Below, piece after piece: positions 15,605-24,962 of a stretch of 64,000 nucleotides of DNA. The first letter of the stretch is position 1. Each line of letters opens with the position of its first letter. Origin of the DNA: Prado023 sp963747335 (GTDB lineage Bacteria; Actinomycetota; Actinomycetes; S36-B12; CAIYMF01); NCBI GenBank assembly GCA_963747335.1, contig CAVVEV010000003.1, positions 248,001 through 312,000 of the forward strand, written 5' to 3'. The translations under genes were made by a program, and so were the position numbers. The notes beneath the pieces were generated by a model that worked only from the letters and a program-made list of their open reading frames with translations, had not been told where the DNA came from and ran no database searches.

Positions 15605-18600
15605 CTACAGCGGGAGGTGGTCGGCGTACACCAGGCGGGTCGAGCTTCCGGCCGGGGCGTCAGCGGGCAGCCGTTCCCACTCCTCGATCACGATCCGCCA
15701 GGTCTCGCTGCTCCCGGGGCGTCGTGGGGGCAGGTCCTCGGGCAGCTCGAGGCTGCCCGACCACGACACGATCGTCCCCTCGAAGCCGAGCACCGGCAGG
15801 TCCAGGGAGGCCACCGTCCGCCAGCCCAGATCGGACGGCACCGAGGGCACTCGCGTCTCCAGCCGCGCCCGCAAGGTCCGTGAGGCGACCAGCATGGGCG
15901 CGAACCCGCGGGTGTGCCCATCGGTGAGCCCGGCGGGAACCCCGACCGGGCCGGTGACGATGACCCGCGCGGTCCGGTCGTCCGGCCGGGAGACCGTGGC
16001 GGTCCGCTCCAGGGGGAGCGGCACGATGTCACAGGCAACCACCGGGGACAGGTGAAGCCCGGGAAGGGAACTCGGTTGGAGTCGGGCCACCGCCAGCTTC
16101 ACGAACGGGCCGAAGGCGGCTCCGGGATCCAGTGCCACGTCGACGAACCAGCGCCCACGCTCGGGGGAGTACTCCGGGCGGTAGCCGAGCACCCAGACGG
16201 CCGGGTTGCCGGGGACATCGCGCAGGGTGTGCGGCACCGGGGGCCCGACCGGCCGGCCCCCCTCGATGCGGTCGTCGAGCCCGACGAGGTGGGCGACGTC
16301 GACAAGGGGCAGGACGGAGCGAAGAGCCGGACCCTGCTGCCAGAACACCGGGTCCGCGCCCCACTGGCTCACATGGTCGTCGGCCAGCGGGTTGTTCCCG
16401 AAGGCCAGGACCACGCCGAGCAGCTCCCCATCGCCGGAGGAGTACCACGGTCGTTCGAGGTAGATCCTCAGCCCGGCACGACGTGTGCGGCGCAGGGCGA
16501 ACGGCTGCTCAGGCTCTGTCTGCTCGTACCACCGGAACAGCGGCAGGACGTCGGCCACCACGGGCTTCGCCGGCCTCGCGCTGCTGGGCACGTCCACCTG
16601 GCGGACGGGACCGACCACGGACAGGTCGTCCGGCGTCGGTACCGTCCGGGGGTCGAAGTACTCGCGGTAGCGGGTGGTGGCCCGCATCCGGTAGTCGATG
16701 GTCCGGTGCCGGGTGTCCCCGAGCTGGTGGATCGCCCGGTGCACGTGCAGCGAGTTCCCATCGGGCAGTGGGACCTCCTGGTCCGCACCGCCGAGGATCA
16801 CGAGGTCCTCCTCGTAGCCGACCGTGGTGTTCGCCGCCGCGGCGATCGCATCGACGAGGGTGGGCTCGGGCTTGGTCGGATCGTCGACCCACTCGCTCCA
16901 CGCCGCCTCGACATCGAGTCGCTCCGTGCTCGGGCCGTGCAGGTCCACCCCGCCGACCAGGGTCACGTCGGTGTCCCCGGGTTGCCGGACGGGAACCAGC
17001 ACGGTCGGCCGCGGCGCCTCGACCGGGCGTGGGACGGCGTGCACGAGTCGGACCTCCGTGGCCGGCGTCAGCCACCAGAACCACCCATCGGCGGCGCCCT
17101 CGGCGAGCAGGTCGATCGCGCGCAGCCCGGCCGGGAGCGAGCGCCAGAGCCCCAGCAGGTCCAGCGAGGAGCGGTCGATGGCCGAGGAGAGGCGCATCCG
17201 CAGCTGCTCGCCCGGCGGCAGGGCGAACCGCACAGCGTCACCGTCGACCCGTCCCGACAGCTCGCTGCCGGACTCGAGGACGAATCGCAGGGGCTGGCGC
17301 AGCGGCCAGTCCCCGCCGTAGCGCAGGGTGACGCCCTCGATCGCCAGCAGGCCCGACAGGCGGTGGCGGCCGTCCTGGCCGGCATCCGGGAACACCAGCG
17401 AGATTCCGTTGGCGATCGGGTCGGGCAAGTAGGGCAGCACCAGGGCGTCCACGTCGTGCACCACGTACTGGCCGGGGGTCAGCGGATCCCCGCGCCCCAG
17501 ATCCTCGGGCGTCGGGGCCGTCGGGACCTCCGCGGTGGGGCCGCTGTGGAAGGCGATCCCCGGCTGGGGGATCCGGGCACCCGGGGTGACTGGATCCGCG
17601 ACGGTGGCGTCCAGGAACGTCCCGGACTCCCTCAGGGCCAGGGCCAGCGCGGCAGCGACCGCCGTCGGGTTCCCGGTGCCGATTGCGGCATCGAACATCC
17701 CGTGCAGCTCGGCCTCGTACTGGCTGGTCTTGGGCGGGGCGACATGGCGCTGGGAGTCGCCCCGCCAGGCCAGACCCAGGTCCGGGTGCTCAGCCTGCGC
17801 CTGAGCGGCGAACACATCCGGAGCAACGACAGTCAGTGTCAGCCCGTCGTCGCCTGGACCCTCCACGCCCGAGCGCACCACCAAGGTGAGCAGCGACTCC
17901 GCCTCCGTGTACGGGTGTCGCGGCACGAGCGCGGGCTCGATGACGGGATCCCAGCGCAGGAACGGCCGCGGTGTGGTCACGAGGTCGGCCAGCGCCACGA
18001 GGGTCGCGGCACCGGCGGACAGCTCCGGCTGGGTCGTCACCGCAGAGATCAGGACGTCGGCGTACGTCGTGGCGGGAGTCTGGGCCTCGGTGCGCTCCAT
18101 CAGCCGGGGGAGTGCGGCGGCCCGCTCGGCGAACATTGCCTCGATCTGGCCCCGTCGGCCGATCGTGGGTTGCCCACGCTGCTCCCGCCGGCGCGCCAGG
18201 CGCTCCCGCACGACGAGGTCCAACTGCTCCACCCCGGTGGGCTTGATCGCCGTGAGGTCCAGGCCGGAGGCGCCCTGCCCCTCTCGTGGACCGGGCTCGA
18301 CGACGGGGCGCAGGACACGGATCTGCTCGCGCACGGCCCTCAGCCCGGCGGCTGTCTCCGGCTGGCCGGGCACGGTGGTGGCGTCCAGCGGCAGCTCAGC
18401 CAGGCGGGCGCCAGCGACCTTCTCCGCCACGGTGCGCAGCCGCTCGTCGGCTCGCGGCCGCTCCGCGTCATCTGCCCCACGGGGGGTGGCCCTCACAGGC
18501 CCCGCCACTGTGTGCGGCGCGCTGTTGCCGGCCAGGTCGACAGCCCACGCCCGGAACGCGTAGGTCCGTCCGTACCGTAGCCGCGGGAGCGTCGCCGGTT

Positions 18601-20215
18601 CCACGCGTGCCGTGGTGGACACCGGGTTGACCGGATCCGGATCGGGGTCGGGCGCGTCCTTGAGAACCTCGTCCCCGCCCTCGTGCACGATCACCTTGCC
18701 AGGGCGTGCGGCGGCAAGGGACCAGCCGTCCCAGCCGGCGAGCACCTCGTGGGAGTGGTACGGCGTGCCGGCCACGCCCCCGTCCGGCCCATCGGCCCGA
18801 GTCAGCGCCGCCCCCTGCAGGAAGCCGGTGTCGGGGGCATCGGCCAGGACCGCACCAGCCCCCTGCACCTCGACGTCGATCAGGCGCCGGTGCAGGGAGT
18901 GCCAGGCGCCGGAGACGTCGTCCCAGACCTCGAGCCGGACCCCGCGGGCGATGTCCTCCATGTGCAGCGGTGGTGCGATGCCGGCGACCAGCGCGGCATC
19001 CCTGCCTGGCGCGCCGGTGAGCCGGTCGTGCAGGTCCTGGGCACGATCGACCCGGGCCAGGGCGAACCCGGTGGCGCGCAGGGTCGGGGGCGCCGACGTG
19101 GTGGGGTCCCCGTTGGTCTCGGTGGCCAGGAGCCGGGGCAGGGTGCGCATGTACTGCTCCAGCTTGAGCCCCGAGGCATCCGGATCGAGGTCGAGCACCC
19201 GGAACCGCTCCTCGTCGCCGAGCCTCAGCAACGGGCCGAGGTAGTCGCCGCCCGCGGACGTGGCGCTGAACGAGCGGCCCGCGACCGCGCATGCGGTCCA
19301 CGGTTGGCTGGCCACCGGGTTCTCGTGCCGGGGCAGGACGAGCGCGGCCTGGAGGGCGACGACGTCGACCAGCACGGCGAGGTCGTCGATGTGCAGGTCG
19401 ATCACCAGTCCCAGGCGGCGCAGCAGCGGCGACAGGTCGCCGATCATGGCCGCACGCGCGTGGAAGTCCGGATCCGGCTTGGCGACGGGGACCCCCTCGG
19501 CGCCCGGAGTCGGTCGGTCCTGGTGCGCGGTGGCCTCCTCGGGGCGCTGGTAGTAGCGGCGGGCGCGGTGCGCGTCGGCAGCAAGCAGGGTGAGCGGCGC
19601 CACGTTCTGCGTCGTGGTGCTGCCCGGGGCCCCCAGACCCGTGCCCACGATCCCGGCCCCCGAGACCTCGTCCAGGAGCTTGGTTGCGCGGGAGTCCATC
19701 TGCGAGCTGCCGTCCAGGAGCGCGGCGACGGTCAGCCCCCGTCGCAGGTGCCCGTAGCCGATGGCCGTGAGCAGCGGATCAGTCAGGGCGTTCCCCCGCA
19801 CGCTCGGCGCGACCACCGGGGAGGAGAACATGCCCGCCGCATGGACCATCAGGGCGTGCTGCTGCATCCGGTGCGCGGGGAACGTCCGCCACGGCACGTC
19901 CGTCATGTCGCGGGTCGTCCACGGACGTACGGCCAGGTCGGCGGGGAACACCTTCGGCCACAGCGAGGCGTCCAGCGGGGACAGGTCCGCGGTGACGGGG
20001 ATCGCGACGAGGGCGCCGCCGCTGGTCCGTCCCACCAGGCGGATACGGGCACGCGTCAGCCTCGAGGTCCAGTCGCTGGCGGTGGGGAAGTCGCCCACGA
20101 CCCCGGCCGCCCCGTCGGGGGAGAGGCGATGGGTGACGAAGAGCGAGACGTGCACCTTCTCGGCCGGGTCGGCGCTGTGCGGAAGTGCGGTGACGAGGAA
20201 GGACTCGGTGGGCAT
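15605..20215 (-). CDS. Giant protein of unknown function, second gene of a pair (1536 aa)
   Basis: I do not recognise this family. It has no signal peptide and no membrane helix. Residues 1-110 are beta-rich (VHVSLFVTHRLSPDG, LVAIPVTADL). Around 110-300 lies an alpha/beta stretch with HRMQQHALMVHAAG and VIDLHIDDLAVLVDVVALQAALV. A DPDPDPVNP linker at about 522-530 leads to a fibronectin-III-like strand YGRTYAFRAWAVDLAGNS (about 550-566). A charged helical segment follows (VREQIRVLRPVV, ERLARRREQRGQP), and the C-terminal third is again beta-rich. The ATG lies 4 bases after the stop of the 1258-residue gene, with GGGAG inside that gene's end, so the two are translationally coupled and probably act together. 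Base composition matches its neighbours. Confidence 0.8.
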   Translation of the reverse strand: MPTESFLVTALPHSADPAEKVHVSLFVTHRLSPDGAAGVVGDFPTASDWTSRLTRARIRLVGRTSGGALVAIPVTADLSPLDASLWPKVFPADLAVRPWTTRDMTDVPWRTFPAHRMQQHALMVHAAGMFSSPVVAPSVRGNALTDPLLTAIGYGHLRRGLTVAALLDGSSQMDSRATKLLDEVSGAGIVGTGLGAPGSTTTQNVAPLTLLAADAHRARRYYQRPEEATAHQDRPTPGAEGVPVAKPDPDFHARAAMIGDLSPLLRRLGLVIDLHIDDLAVLVDVVALQAALVLPRHENPVASQPWTACAVAGRSFSATSAGGDYLGPLLRLGDEERFRVLDLDPDASGLKLEQYMRTLPRLLATETNGDPTTSAPPTLRATGFALARVDRAQDLHDRLTGAPGRDAALVAGIAPPLHMEDIARGVRLEVWDDVSGAWHSLHRRLIDVEVQGAGAVLADAPDTGFLQGAALTRADGPDGGVAGTPYHSHEVLAGWDGWSLAAARPGKVIVHEGGDEVLKDAPDPDPDPVNPVSTTARVEPATLPRLRYGRTYAFRAWAVDLAGNSAPHTVAGPVRATPRGADDAERPRADERLRTVAEKVAGARLAELPLDATTVPGQPETAAGLRAVREQIRVLRPVVEPGPREGQGASGLDLTAIKPTGVEQLDLVVRERLARRREQRGQPTIGRRGQIEAMFAERAAALPRLMERTEAQTPATTYADVLISAVTTQPELSAGAATLVALADLVTTPRPFLRWDPVIEPALVPRHPYTEAESLLTLVVRSGVEGPGDDGLTLTVVAPDVFAAQAQAEHPDLGLAWRGDSQRHVAPPKTSQYEAELHGMFDAAIGTGNPTAVAAALALALRESGTFLDATVADPVTPGARIPQPGIAFHSGPTAEVPTAPTPEDLGRGDPLTPGQYVVHDVDALVLPYLPDPIANGISLVFPDAGQDGRHRLSGLLAIEGVTLRYGGDWPLRQPLRFVLESGSELSGRVDGDAVRFALPPGEQLRMRLSSAIDRSSLDLLGLWRSLPAGLRAIDLLAEGAADGWFWWLTPATEVRLVHAVPRPVEAPRPTVLVPVRQPGDTDVTLVGGVDLHGPSTERLDVEAAWSEWVDDPTKPEPTLVDAIAAAANTTVGYEEDLVILGGADQEVPLPDGNSLHVHRAIHQLGDTRHRTIDYRMRATTRYREYFDPRTVPTPDDLSVVGPVRQVDVPSSARPAKPVVADVLPLFRWYEQTEPEQPFALRRTRRAGLRIYLERPWYSSGDGELLGVVLAFGNNPLADDHVSQWGADPVFWQQGPALRSVLPLVDVAHLVGLDDRIEGGRPVGPPVPHTLRDVPGNPAVWVLGYRPEYSPERGRWFVDVALDPGAAFGPFVKLAVARLQPSSLPGLHLSPVVACDIVPLPLERTATVSRPDDRTARVIVTGPVGVPAGLTDGHTRGFAPMLVASRTLRARLETRVPSVPSDLGWRTVASLDLPVLGFEGTIVSWSGSLELPEDLPPRRPGSSETWRIVIEEWERLPADAPAGSSTRLVYADHLPL

Positions 20216-20219
20216 CTGG

Positions 20220-23200
20220 TCACACTCCCGAGAAAGCAGCGCAGTAGTCGGACCAGGCGGCAGGTACCGCCGTCAGGGGAGTGCCGTCCTCGGGGACGCC
20301 CAGGATCTGGGCGAAGGTGGGGTCGCCGTTGGAGCCCGCCAGCCGCCGCTCGCAGCTGACCTCGACGCTGAAGGAGAAGAAGAAGACCTCGACCTCGATG
20401 CTGATCGAGGCCCGGCCGACCATCTTCCCGGTCGCGAACTCATAGGTCAGGGAGAGCTCGAGGGTGATCGAGGCGGAGATCAGGCCGAGGACATCCACCT
20501 CGCCCCGGATCCGGAAGTACCCAGTCAGCGACCCCTCATCGCCCTCGAGGCGCAGGTACAACCCGACCATGATCGAGACCGAGCCGGACGCCACACCGAG
20601 GTTGATCGACAGGCTGGCCCCGGCCTCGAGGGACATCTCGAGAACGACCAGGCCCTTGGGTGAGATCCGCAGGCCGACGAACCCGCCACCGCCGATGCAC
20701 ATGACCGTCATCCGGAACGGCTTCTCACGCGTGCAGAAGTTGAAGCCGACCGTGACGGCGTCACCGAGGAAGGGCACCCGGACATCGGCGCCCAGGCTGA
20801 TGTTCTCCAGGCTGAACACGCCGACAGCGACATTGGGCAGCGCGAGGTCGAACCCGGCAGTCACGCCATCGGTGCTCACGTCCACGTAGGGCGGATCCGA
20901 GAAGCCGTCGAACGGAACGAGTTCCTTGAGGGTCTCGATGAAGCTCAGGACGCCCTGCCACTGCATCCCGGTGAAGACCACGTCCACCTCGGGCTTGCGC
21001 CCGCTGGAGGCGCGGAACGCCAGGCGGTCGAACCCCATCGTGAGCAGGGAAGCCCCGGGGAAGAGGTTCAGGCCGAAGTCGCTGAGCTCGGCGAGGACGT
21101 CGACGCCGACGCCGTCCTTGCCGGACGCCCGGGCCTCCACCGACAGCAGGAAGCCGTCAGGGCGGACGAAGAAGAGCGCATCGTCGGGGTTGGTGGCCGA
21201 GGCGGGGAAGTTGCTCAGCGTCGGCCGCCACTGGAACCGTGCGCGGACGGCCAGGTCGGAGGGGTCCAGCCCGTTGACGAACCCGGCGATCGCCTCGATG
21301 GTGTGGGCGATCTCGGCGGCGTCGAGCAGCGGCGACAGGGCCCCGACCAGCCGCTCCAGCTCGGCCTTCACCGAGGGCGGCAGCGGCACGGTGCGGACCG
21401 TGGTGCCCAGGTCGGTGACGAAGCCGGCCATGGTGTCGAGCAGATCTGCGACCGCGGTCGTGACTGCCGCGAGGTCGCTCGGGTCATCGAGAGCCATCAG
21501 CCCCTCGATGGCGTCGTGCAGCTCCGCCAGCCGGTCACCGTAGGTCGCCTGGACGGCAGCGATCTGGGTCTGAGCCTGTGCGGCGTGGTCCCTCAGGGCG
21601 GTGGTCGGAGCCTTCGTTGCGTCGTTGGCGAGGCGCGCCACGGCGCGGTCCAGCGAGCCCTCCAGGTCGTCGAGGTCGGCCAGGAGCGCCGCGATCCGGT
21701 CGAGCTGGTCGGTGACGAACGAGGGCGCCTTGTCCAGCCCGGCGGCTGCCAGGATGTCGGTCAGCTCGAAGAGGCCGAACAGCTTGGGCAGGACGCCGTC
21801 GAGGAACTTCGTCGGGTCGAACGCCGTTGCTGGGCTCGTCGGGTTCACGACGGAGTCGATGTCGCCGACCACACCGATCGCCCGCGAGAGCCCGCGAACA
21901 GGGAGGTCCGGCTGGACGAAGCCGCCGGACTTGTCGGTGCCGCCGCCGAACGAGATCTGGGTCATGGTCTTCAGGGCCAGCAGGACCTGCGCCGAGGCGT
22001 TCGCACCCTCGAAGCCGGTGCTCAGGTAGGCGCTCGCGTAGGAGACGGTCACCGGGTCGCTGCTGGGTGCGAGGTGGCGCATGGCCGGCACCACGATGTC
22101 GGAGTCGGCCAGGTGTGGGGTGGAGGTCTGGGCCCCCCTGGGTCCGGGGTCTCCGGTGAACCGCAGGGCCACGGTCTCGAAGGCGGTGTCCCCGGGCAGA
22201 TTGCTTCGGGCCATGGCCACCGACTGGCCGTCCGCGGGGATCGGGCGCTCTGGGTCCGACGTGTAGGCGGCCACGATGTCGGCGCTCTCGGTGGCATCCC
22301 CGAGCTGCGAGGCGACGGCCAACAGCGGCGCCCGGACAACCACCCGGCGGCCGTCATGGTCCAGGCAGTCCAGCACGAAGCGGTACTTCGAGCCGCCGAC
22401 AGTCGGCCAGAAGAGGGCATCGCCGTACGCGCCCACCGTCCCGGCGACCTTCGGCGGGACAGTCAGGGGCACCTGGAAGTCGAGGTTGGGCGTCACCAAG
22501 GGACGGATCCGCACTTGCAGGAACGGCATCGTCCGGTCGTCGAACCCTCGGACAGGTTCGGCGATGGTGATGAACCTGCGCTGGTAGAGCCGCGACTGCG
22601 GCCCCACCTCGTCCTTCGTCTTGCGCTCGGTGATCGTCACGAGGCTGCACCTGTGGCCGAACGGGAACAGGTAGTAGGGCTTGACGACCCGCACGTACTG
22701 GTCACGGCCACTGGTCGCCTCATGGTCCCAGGCCTCGATGGGTACCAGGCCGGCCTGCGCGTACGGCGTGGTCGTCCATCGTCCGTGCAGCTCGAGCCAC
22801 GCGCCGAGGGCGCTGAGGTAGAGCCGTTCTGTCTCCACCGGCTGCGGCGGTGCGATCCGTGGATCGGCGCTCTGCCGCACGAGGCTCTCCCGGTCGGCGC
22901 CCTCCAATGAGGCGAGGAACCCGATGGCGCCGGGAGCCGGTTGGTCGAGGTCGCGGGTCCAGACCGCGCGAACCGCCTTCTGCGGGTCCCGGGTCTCGTC
23001 GACCGTGACGGTCCCGTTCTCAGCGACCCGGCGCACGCCCAGCCGGCTGTGCCACAGCTCGACCCGCTCGGGGTCGCGGGGCCGGCTGGGATCGGGAGTG
23101 ACGCAGACGGGTGCGATCGCATGGGTGAAGCCACCAAGGGCGCTCGGCGAGAGGATGAGGCGGAAGGGTGCCTCGATCGCAGTCTCGTCGGGACGGGGTG

Positions 23201-23996
23201 ACCTGGGGGCGCTACGAACAGGGCGGATCACTGGCGGGCGGAAGGTGAGCTCGCCCAGCCCGGTCACCCCTGTGCCGAGGTCCAGACCGCTGAGGTCCAC
23301 ACCGCGCTCACCTGCGAGCAGAACCCGCGCGGTTCGCAGCGACGTCGCGGTCGCGATCAGGGTGCGCCCGCGCTCGGTAGCCCGTCCCCCGCGCTGTCCG
23401 GCCGCCGGGGCGAGGATGAGCCCGACCGGAGTCCGCAGCAGCCGTATCCCGCCGGGCAGCACGGCCGACCCGACTGCCGTGGCGTAGTCGGCGATCCGGA
23501 ACCGTCGCGGGAAGGACCGTGGCGTGGCCAGGGGAACCACCACCAGCGGCAGCCGGCTCATGGCCGCCAGCACGCCCTCGACGCTGTACTCGATCCGGTC
23601 GCTGGGTTCGACGGCGAACACCAGGCGGCTGCCGAAGGCTGCACGCGCCGGGACAGGCACCGGCGTCGGAGGTGGGGGGCTCTGCATCTCGGGCTCGGCG
23701 GCCTCCAGGGTGTGCTGGAAGGTGTAGCGAACCTCCAGCAGGGCCTTGGGCCCCCGGGGGACGAGCGCGACCCCGGCATCGTCGGAGACGAGGTCCATCC
23801 CATGGGCGCGGACGTCCATGGCGACCAGGTCGGTGGGCCGCAGCACCCGGAAGCGATGGGCGGCAGTCACGTCCGGGTTCGGAGGTCCGACGGGTTCAAC
23901 CGTGAGCGGTTCCGGCGCGACGTCGAGGACCTCGCGAGCCCTCGCGGCGGGACGGGCGGCAGCGGAGCGGCTGGGGCGACGTGATGTGGGTGGCAT
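20220..23996 (-). CDS. Giant protein of unknown function, first gene of a pair (1258 aa)
   Basis: No recognised domain. After a basic Ala/Arg-rich N-terminus, residues 40-700 are beta-rich and globular. Residues 760-905 are predicted helical with heptad-like patterns (QLDRIAALLADLDDLEG, LRDHAAQAQTQIAAVQ). Residues 910-1217 are a long run of amphipathic strands rich in alternating hydrophobic residues (LSINLGVASGSVSIMVG, ISASITLELSLTYEF, ISIEVEVFFFSFSVEVSC), ending in a conserved-looking tail WSDYCAAF. No signal peptide or membrane helix. The C-terminal region could line a groove or interact with lipid or with the partner; that is a guess. It starts the operon and is followed after 4 bases by the 1536-residue gene. 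Its own promoter and palindrome lie at 24062-24092. Confidence 0.8.
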   Translation of the reverse strand: MPPTSRRPSRSAAARPAARAREVLDVAPEPLTVEPVGPPNPDVTAAHRFRVLRPTDLVAMDVRAHGMDLVSDDAGVALVPRGPKALLEVRYTFQHTLEAAEPEMQSPPPPTPVPVPARAAFGSRLVFAVEPSDRIEYSVEGVLAAMSRLPLVVVPLATPRSFPRRFRIADYATAVGSAVLPGGIRLLRTPVGLILAPAAGQRGGRATERGRTLIATATSLRTARVLLAGERGVDLSGLDLGTGVTGLGELTFRPPVIRPVRSAPRSPRPDETAIEAPFRLILSPSALGGFTHAIAPVCVTPDPSRPRDPERVELWHSRLGVRRVAENGTVTVDETRDPQKAVRAVWTRDLDQPAPGAIGFLASLEGADRESLVRQSADPRIAPPQPVETERLYLSALGAWLELHGRWTTTPYAQAGLVPIEAWDHEATSGRDQYVRVVKPYYLFPFGHRCSLVTITERKTKDEVGPQSRLYQRRFITIAEPVRGFDDRTMPFLQVRIRPLVTPNLDFQVPLTVPPKVAGTVGAYGDALFWPTVGGSKYRFVLDCLDHDGRRVVVRAPLLAVASQLGDATESADIVAAYTSDPERPIPADGQSVAMARSNLPGDTAFETVALRFTGDPGPRGAQTSTPHLADSDIVVPAMRHLAPSSDPVTVSYASAYLSTGFEGANASAQVLLALKTMTQISFGGGTDKSGGFVQPDLPVRGLSRAIGVVGDIDSVVNPTSPATAFDPTKFLDGVLPKLFGLFELTDILAAAGLDKAPSFVTDQLDRIAALLADLDDLEGSLDRAVARLANDATKAPTTALRDHAAQAQTQIAAVQATYGDRLAELHDAIEGLMALDDPSDLAAVTTAVADLLDTMAGFVTDLGTTVRTVPLPPSVKAELERLVGALSPLLDAAEIAHTIEAIAGFVNGLDPSDLAVRARFQWRPTLSNFPASATNPDDALFFVRPDGFLLSVEARASGKDGVGVDVLAELSDFGLNLFPGASLLTMGFDRLAFRASSGRKPEVDVVFTGMQWQGVLSFIETLKELVPFDGFSDPPYVDVSTDGVTAGFDLALPNVAVGVFSLENISLGADVRVPFLGDAVTVGFNFCTREKPFRMTVMCIGGGGFVGLRISPKGLVVLEMSLEAGASLSINLGVASGSVSIMVGLYLRLEGDEGSLTGYFRIRGEVDVLGLISASITLELSLTYEFATGKMVGRASISIEVEVFFFSFSVEVSCERRLAGSNGDPTFAQILGVPEDGTPLTAVPAAWSDYCAAFSGV

Positions 23997-24061
23997 CAGC
24001 CACCACCTCTCTCGAGAGGCTCACCGGGAGGGGTGTCCCGATGGCTTGCACCAGGAGGCTG

Positions 24062-24092
24062 ACGCTACCGGTGAGGTGAACCTCACCTCAAG
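24062..24092 (-). promoter_or_regulatory. Promoter and overlapping palindrome of the giant gene pair
   Basis: On the minus strand a -35-like TTGAGG (24086-24091) is followed after 18 bases by TAGCGT (24062-24067). A perfect palindrome with 8-bp arms and a 3-bp centre, TGAGGTGA-ACC-TCACCTCA (24072-24090), covers the -35 and spacer, the place where a repressor would block polymerase. The leader to the ATG at 23996 is about 60 nt. Promoter assignment is by inspection. Confidence 0.58.
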
Positions 24093-24137
24093 GGGTTCCG
24101 GCGCCGGGTTCTCGCGAGTTGGATCGTCGGTTCTGAA

Positions 24138-24187
24138 CCCATCGACCCGTTGCCCTCGGACTGAGCCGAGGGCAACGGGTCGATGGG
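24138..24187. terminator. Terminator with a perfect 22-bp stem after padR
   Basis: Arms 24138-24159 and 24166-24187 are exact inverted repeats of 22 bp around a 6-base loop. It starts 15 bases past the padR stop on the minus strand and separates padR from the promoter of the giant gene pair. No T-run follows, as usual at this G+C content. Confidence 0.8.
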
Positions 24188-24202
24188 GCGGGTGGCCGGG
24201 GT

Positions 24203-24868
24203 CTACTCGGCCAGGATCCGATGCAGGGCGCGTCGGGTCTCGTCGAGCTGTGCGGCGGCCTGCTCGCGCTGCTCGTCCGTGGCGAACCGGAACTGATGGA
24301 TGACGCCCATGAGGGCGCCGATGCTGTCGCGCATCGCCGCGCGGGTGGGGGCCCCACGTGAGCTCTCGGCCCAGATCGCTGCCAGTCCGTCGGCGTTCTG
24401 CTCGACGTAATCGCGACCCTGGTCGGTGAGCGTGAAGTCAGTGCCCTTGCCGGTTCCTGTGGCCTCGATCAGGCCCTCGTCGACGAGTTGGGCCAGGGTC
24501 GGGTAGACCGAACCGGGGCTCGGGCTCCATTCGCCCTCAGCCCGTTCGGCGATCTGCTTCATCAGGCTGTACCCGTTGGCGGGACCGTCGGCGAGCAGGG
24601 ACAGGATGGCCTCCCGGACTGCACCCTTGGGGCGCCGTCGCCGGCCGCGGGGGCCGAAGCCGCCCGGGCCGCCGGGGCCGCCCGGGCCGAAGCCGGGACC
24701 GCCGGATCCCCGGCCGCCGCCGTGGCGATGTCCTCGTCCGCGGCCCCGTCCGGGGCCGGGCTCGTTGGGGACTCCGTCGCCGAAGGGCTCGGACTGGGTG
24801 GCGGGGTCGTCATGGTGCCGGTGACGGCGCGTGTGGTGGTGCTCTGTGGTGTGGGATTCGCGGTTCAT
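24203..24868 (-). CDS. PadR family transcriptional regulator with His/Gly-rich N-terminus
   Basis: 221 residues. Residues 1-80 are low complexity: His/Arg-rich (TTEHHHTRRHRHHDD), then a long Gly/Pro/Arg run. The PadR winged helix follows: GAVREAILSLLADGPANGYSLMKQIAERAEGEWSPSPGSVYPTLAQLVDEGLI, where SPGSVYPTL is the recognition segment. A C-terminal helix (QREQAAAQLDETRRALH) mediates dimerisation. The His-rich segment could bind metal or haem, which the sequence cannot decide. AAGGAGG precedes the ATG. A perfect 14-bp palindrome over its -10 box indicates autoregulation. It is separated from the giant gene pair by a strong terminator, so it is not in their operon. Confidence 0.92.
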   Translation of the reverse strand: MNRESHTTEHHHTRRHRHHDDPATQSEPFGDGVPNEPGPGRGRGRGHRHGGGRGSGGPGFGPGGPGGPGGFGPRGRRRRPKGAVREAILSLLADGPANGYSLMKQIAERAEGEWSPSPGSVYPTLAQLVDEGLIEATGTGKGTDFTLTDQGRDYVEQNADGLAAIWAESSRGAPTRAAMRDSIGALMGVIHQFRFATDEQREQAAAQLDETRRALHRILAE

Positions 24869-24921
24869 GGCGAGTCCTCCTTCGTTGTCTGATGTCGGAG
24901 CAAGCGCTCAACGACAGGTAC

Positions 24922-24951
24922 AACGATATATCGTTAGCAACGATAGTGCAA
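24922..24951 (-). promoter_or_regulatory. padR promoter with overlapping operator
   Basis: Minus strand TTGCAC (24946-24951), 17-base spacer, TATCGT (24923-24928). The perfect 14-bp palindrome AACGATATATCGTT (24922-24935) covers the -10 box, and an extra half-site (AACGATAG, 24939-24946) lies next to the -35. A/T-centred palindromes of this kind are typical PadR operators. The site is strikingly A+T-rich for this genome. Confidence 0.8.
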
Positions 24952-24962
24952 GTCCGTGATGG

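Noticed and set aside
15914..18580. Long plus-strand open frame (888 codons) opposite the giant gene
   Set aside because: Composition is Arg/Gly/His/Pro-rich nonsense typical of antisense frames at high G+C; the minus-strand frame has coherent protein-like sequence and a coupled start.
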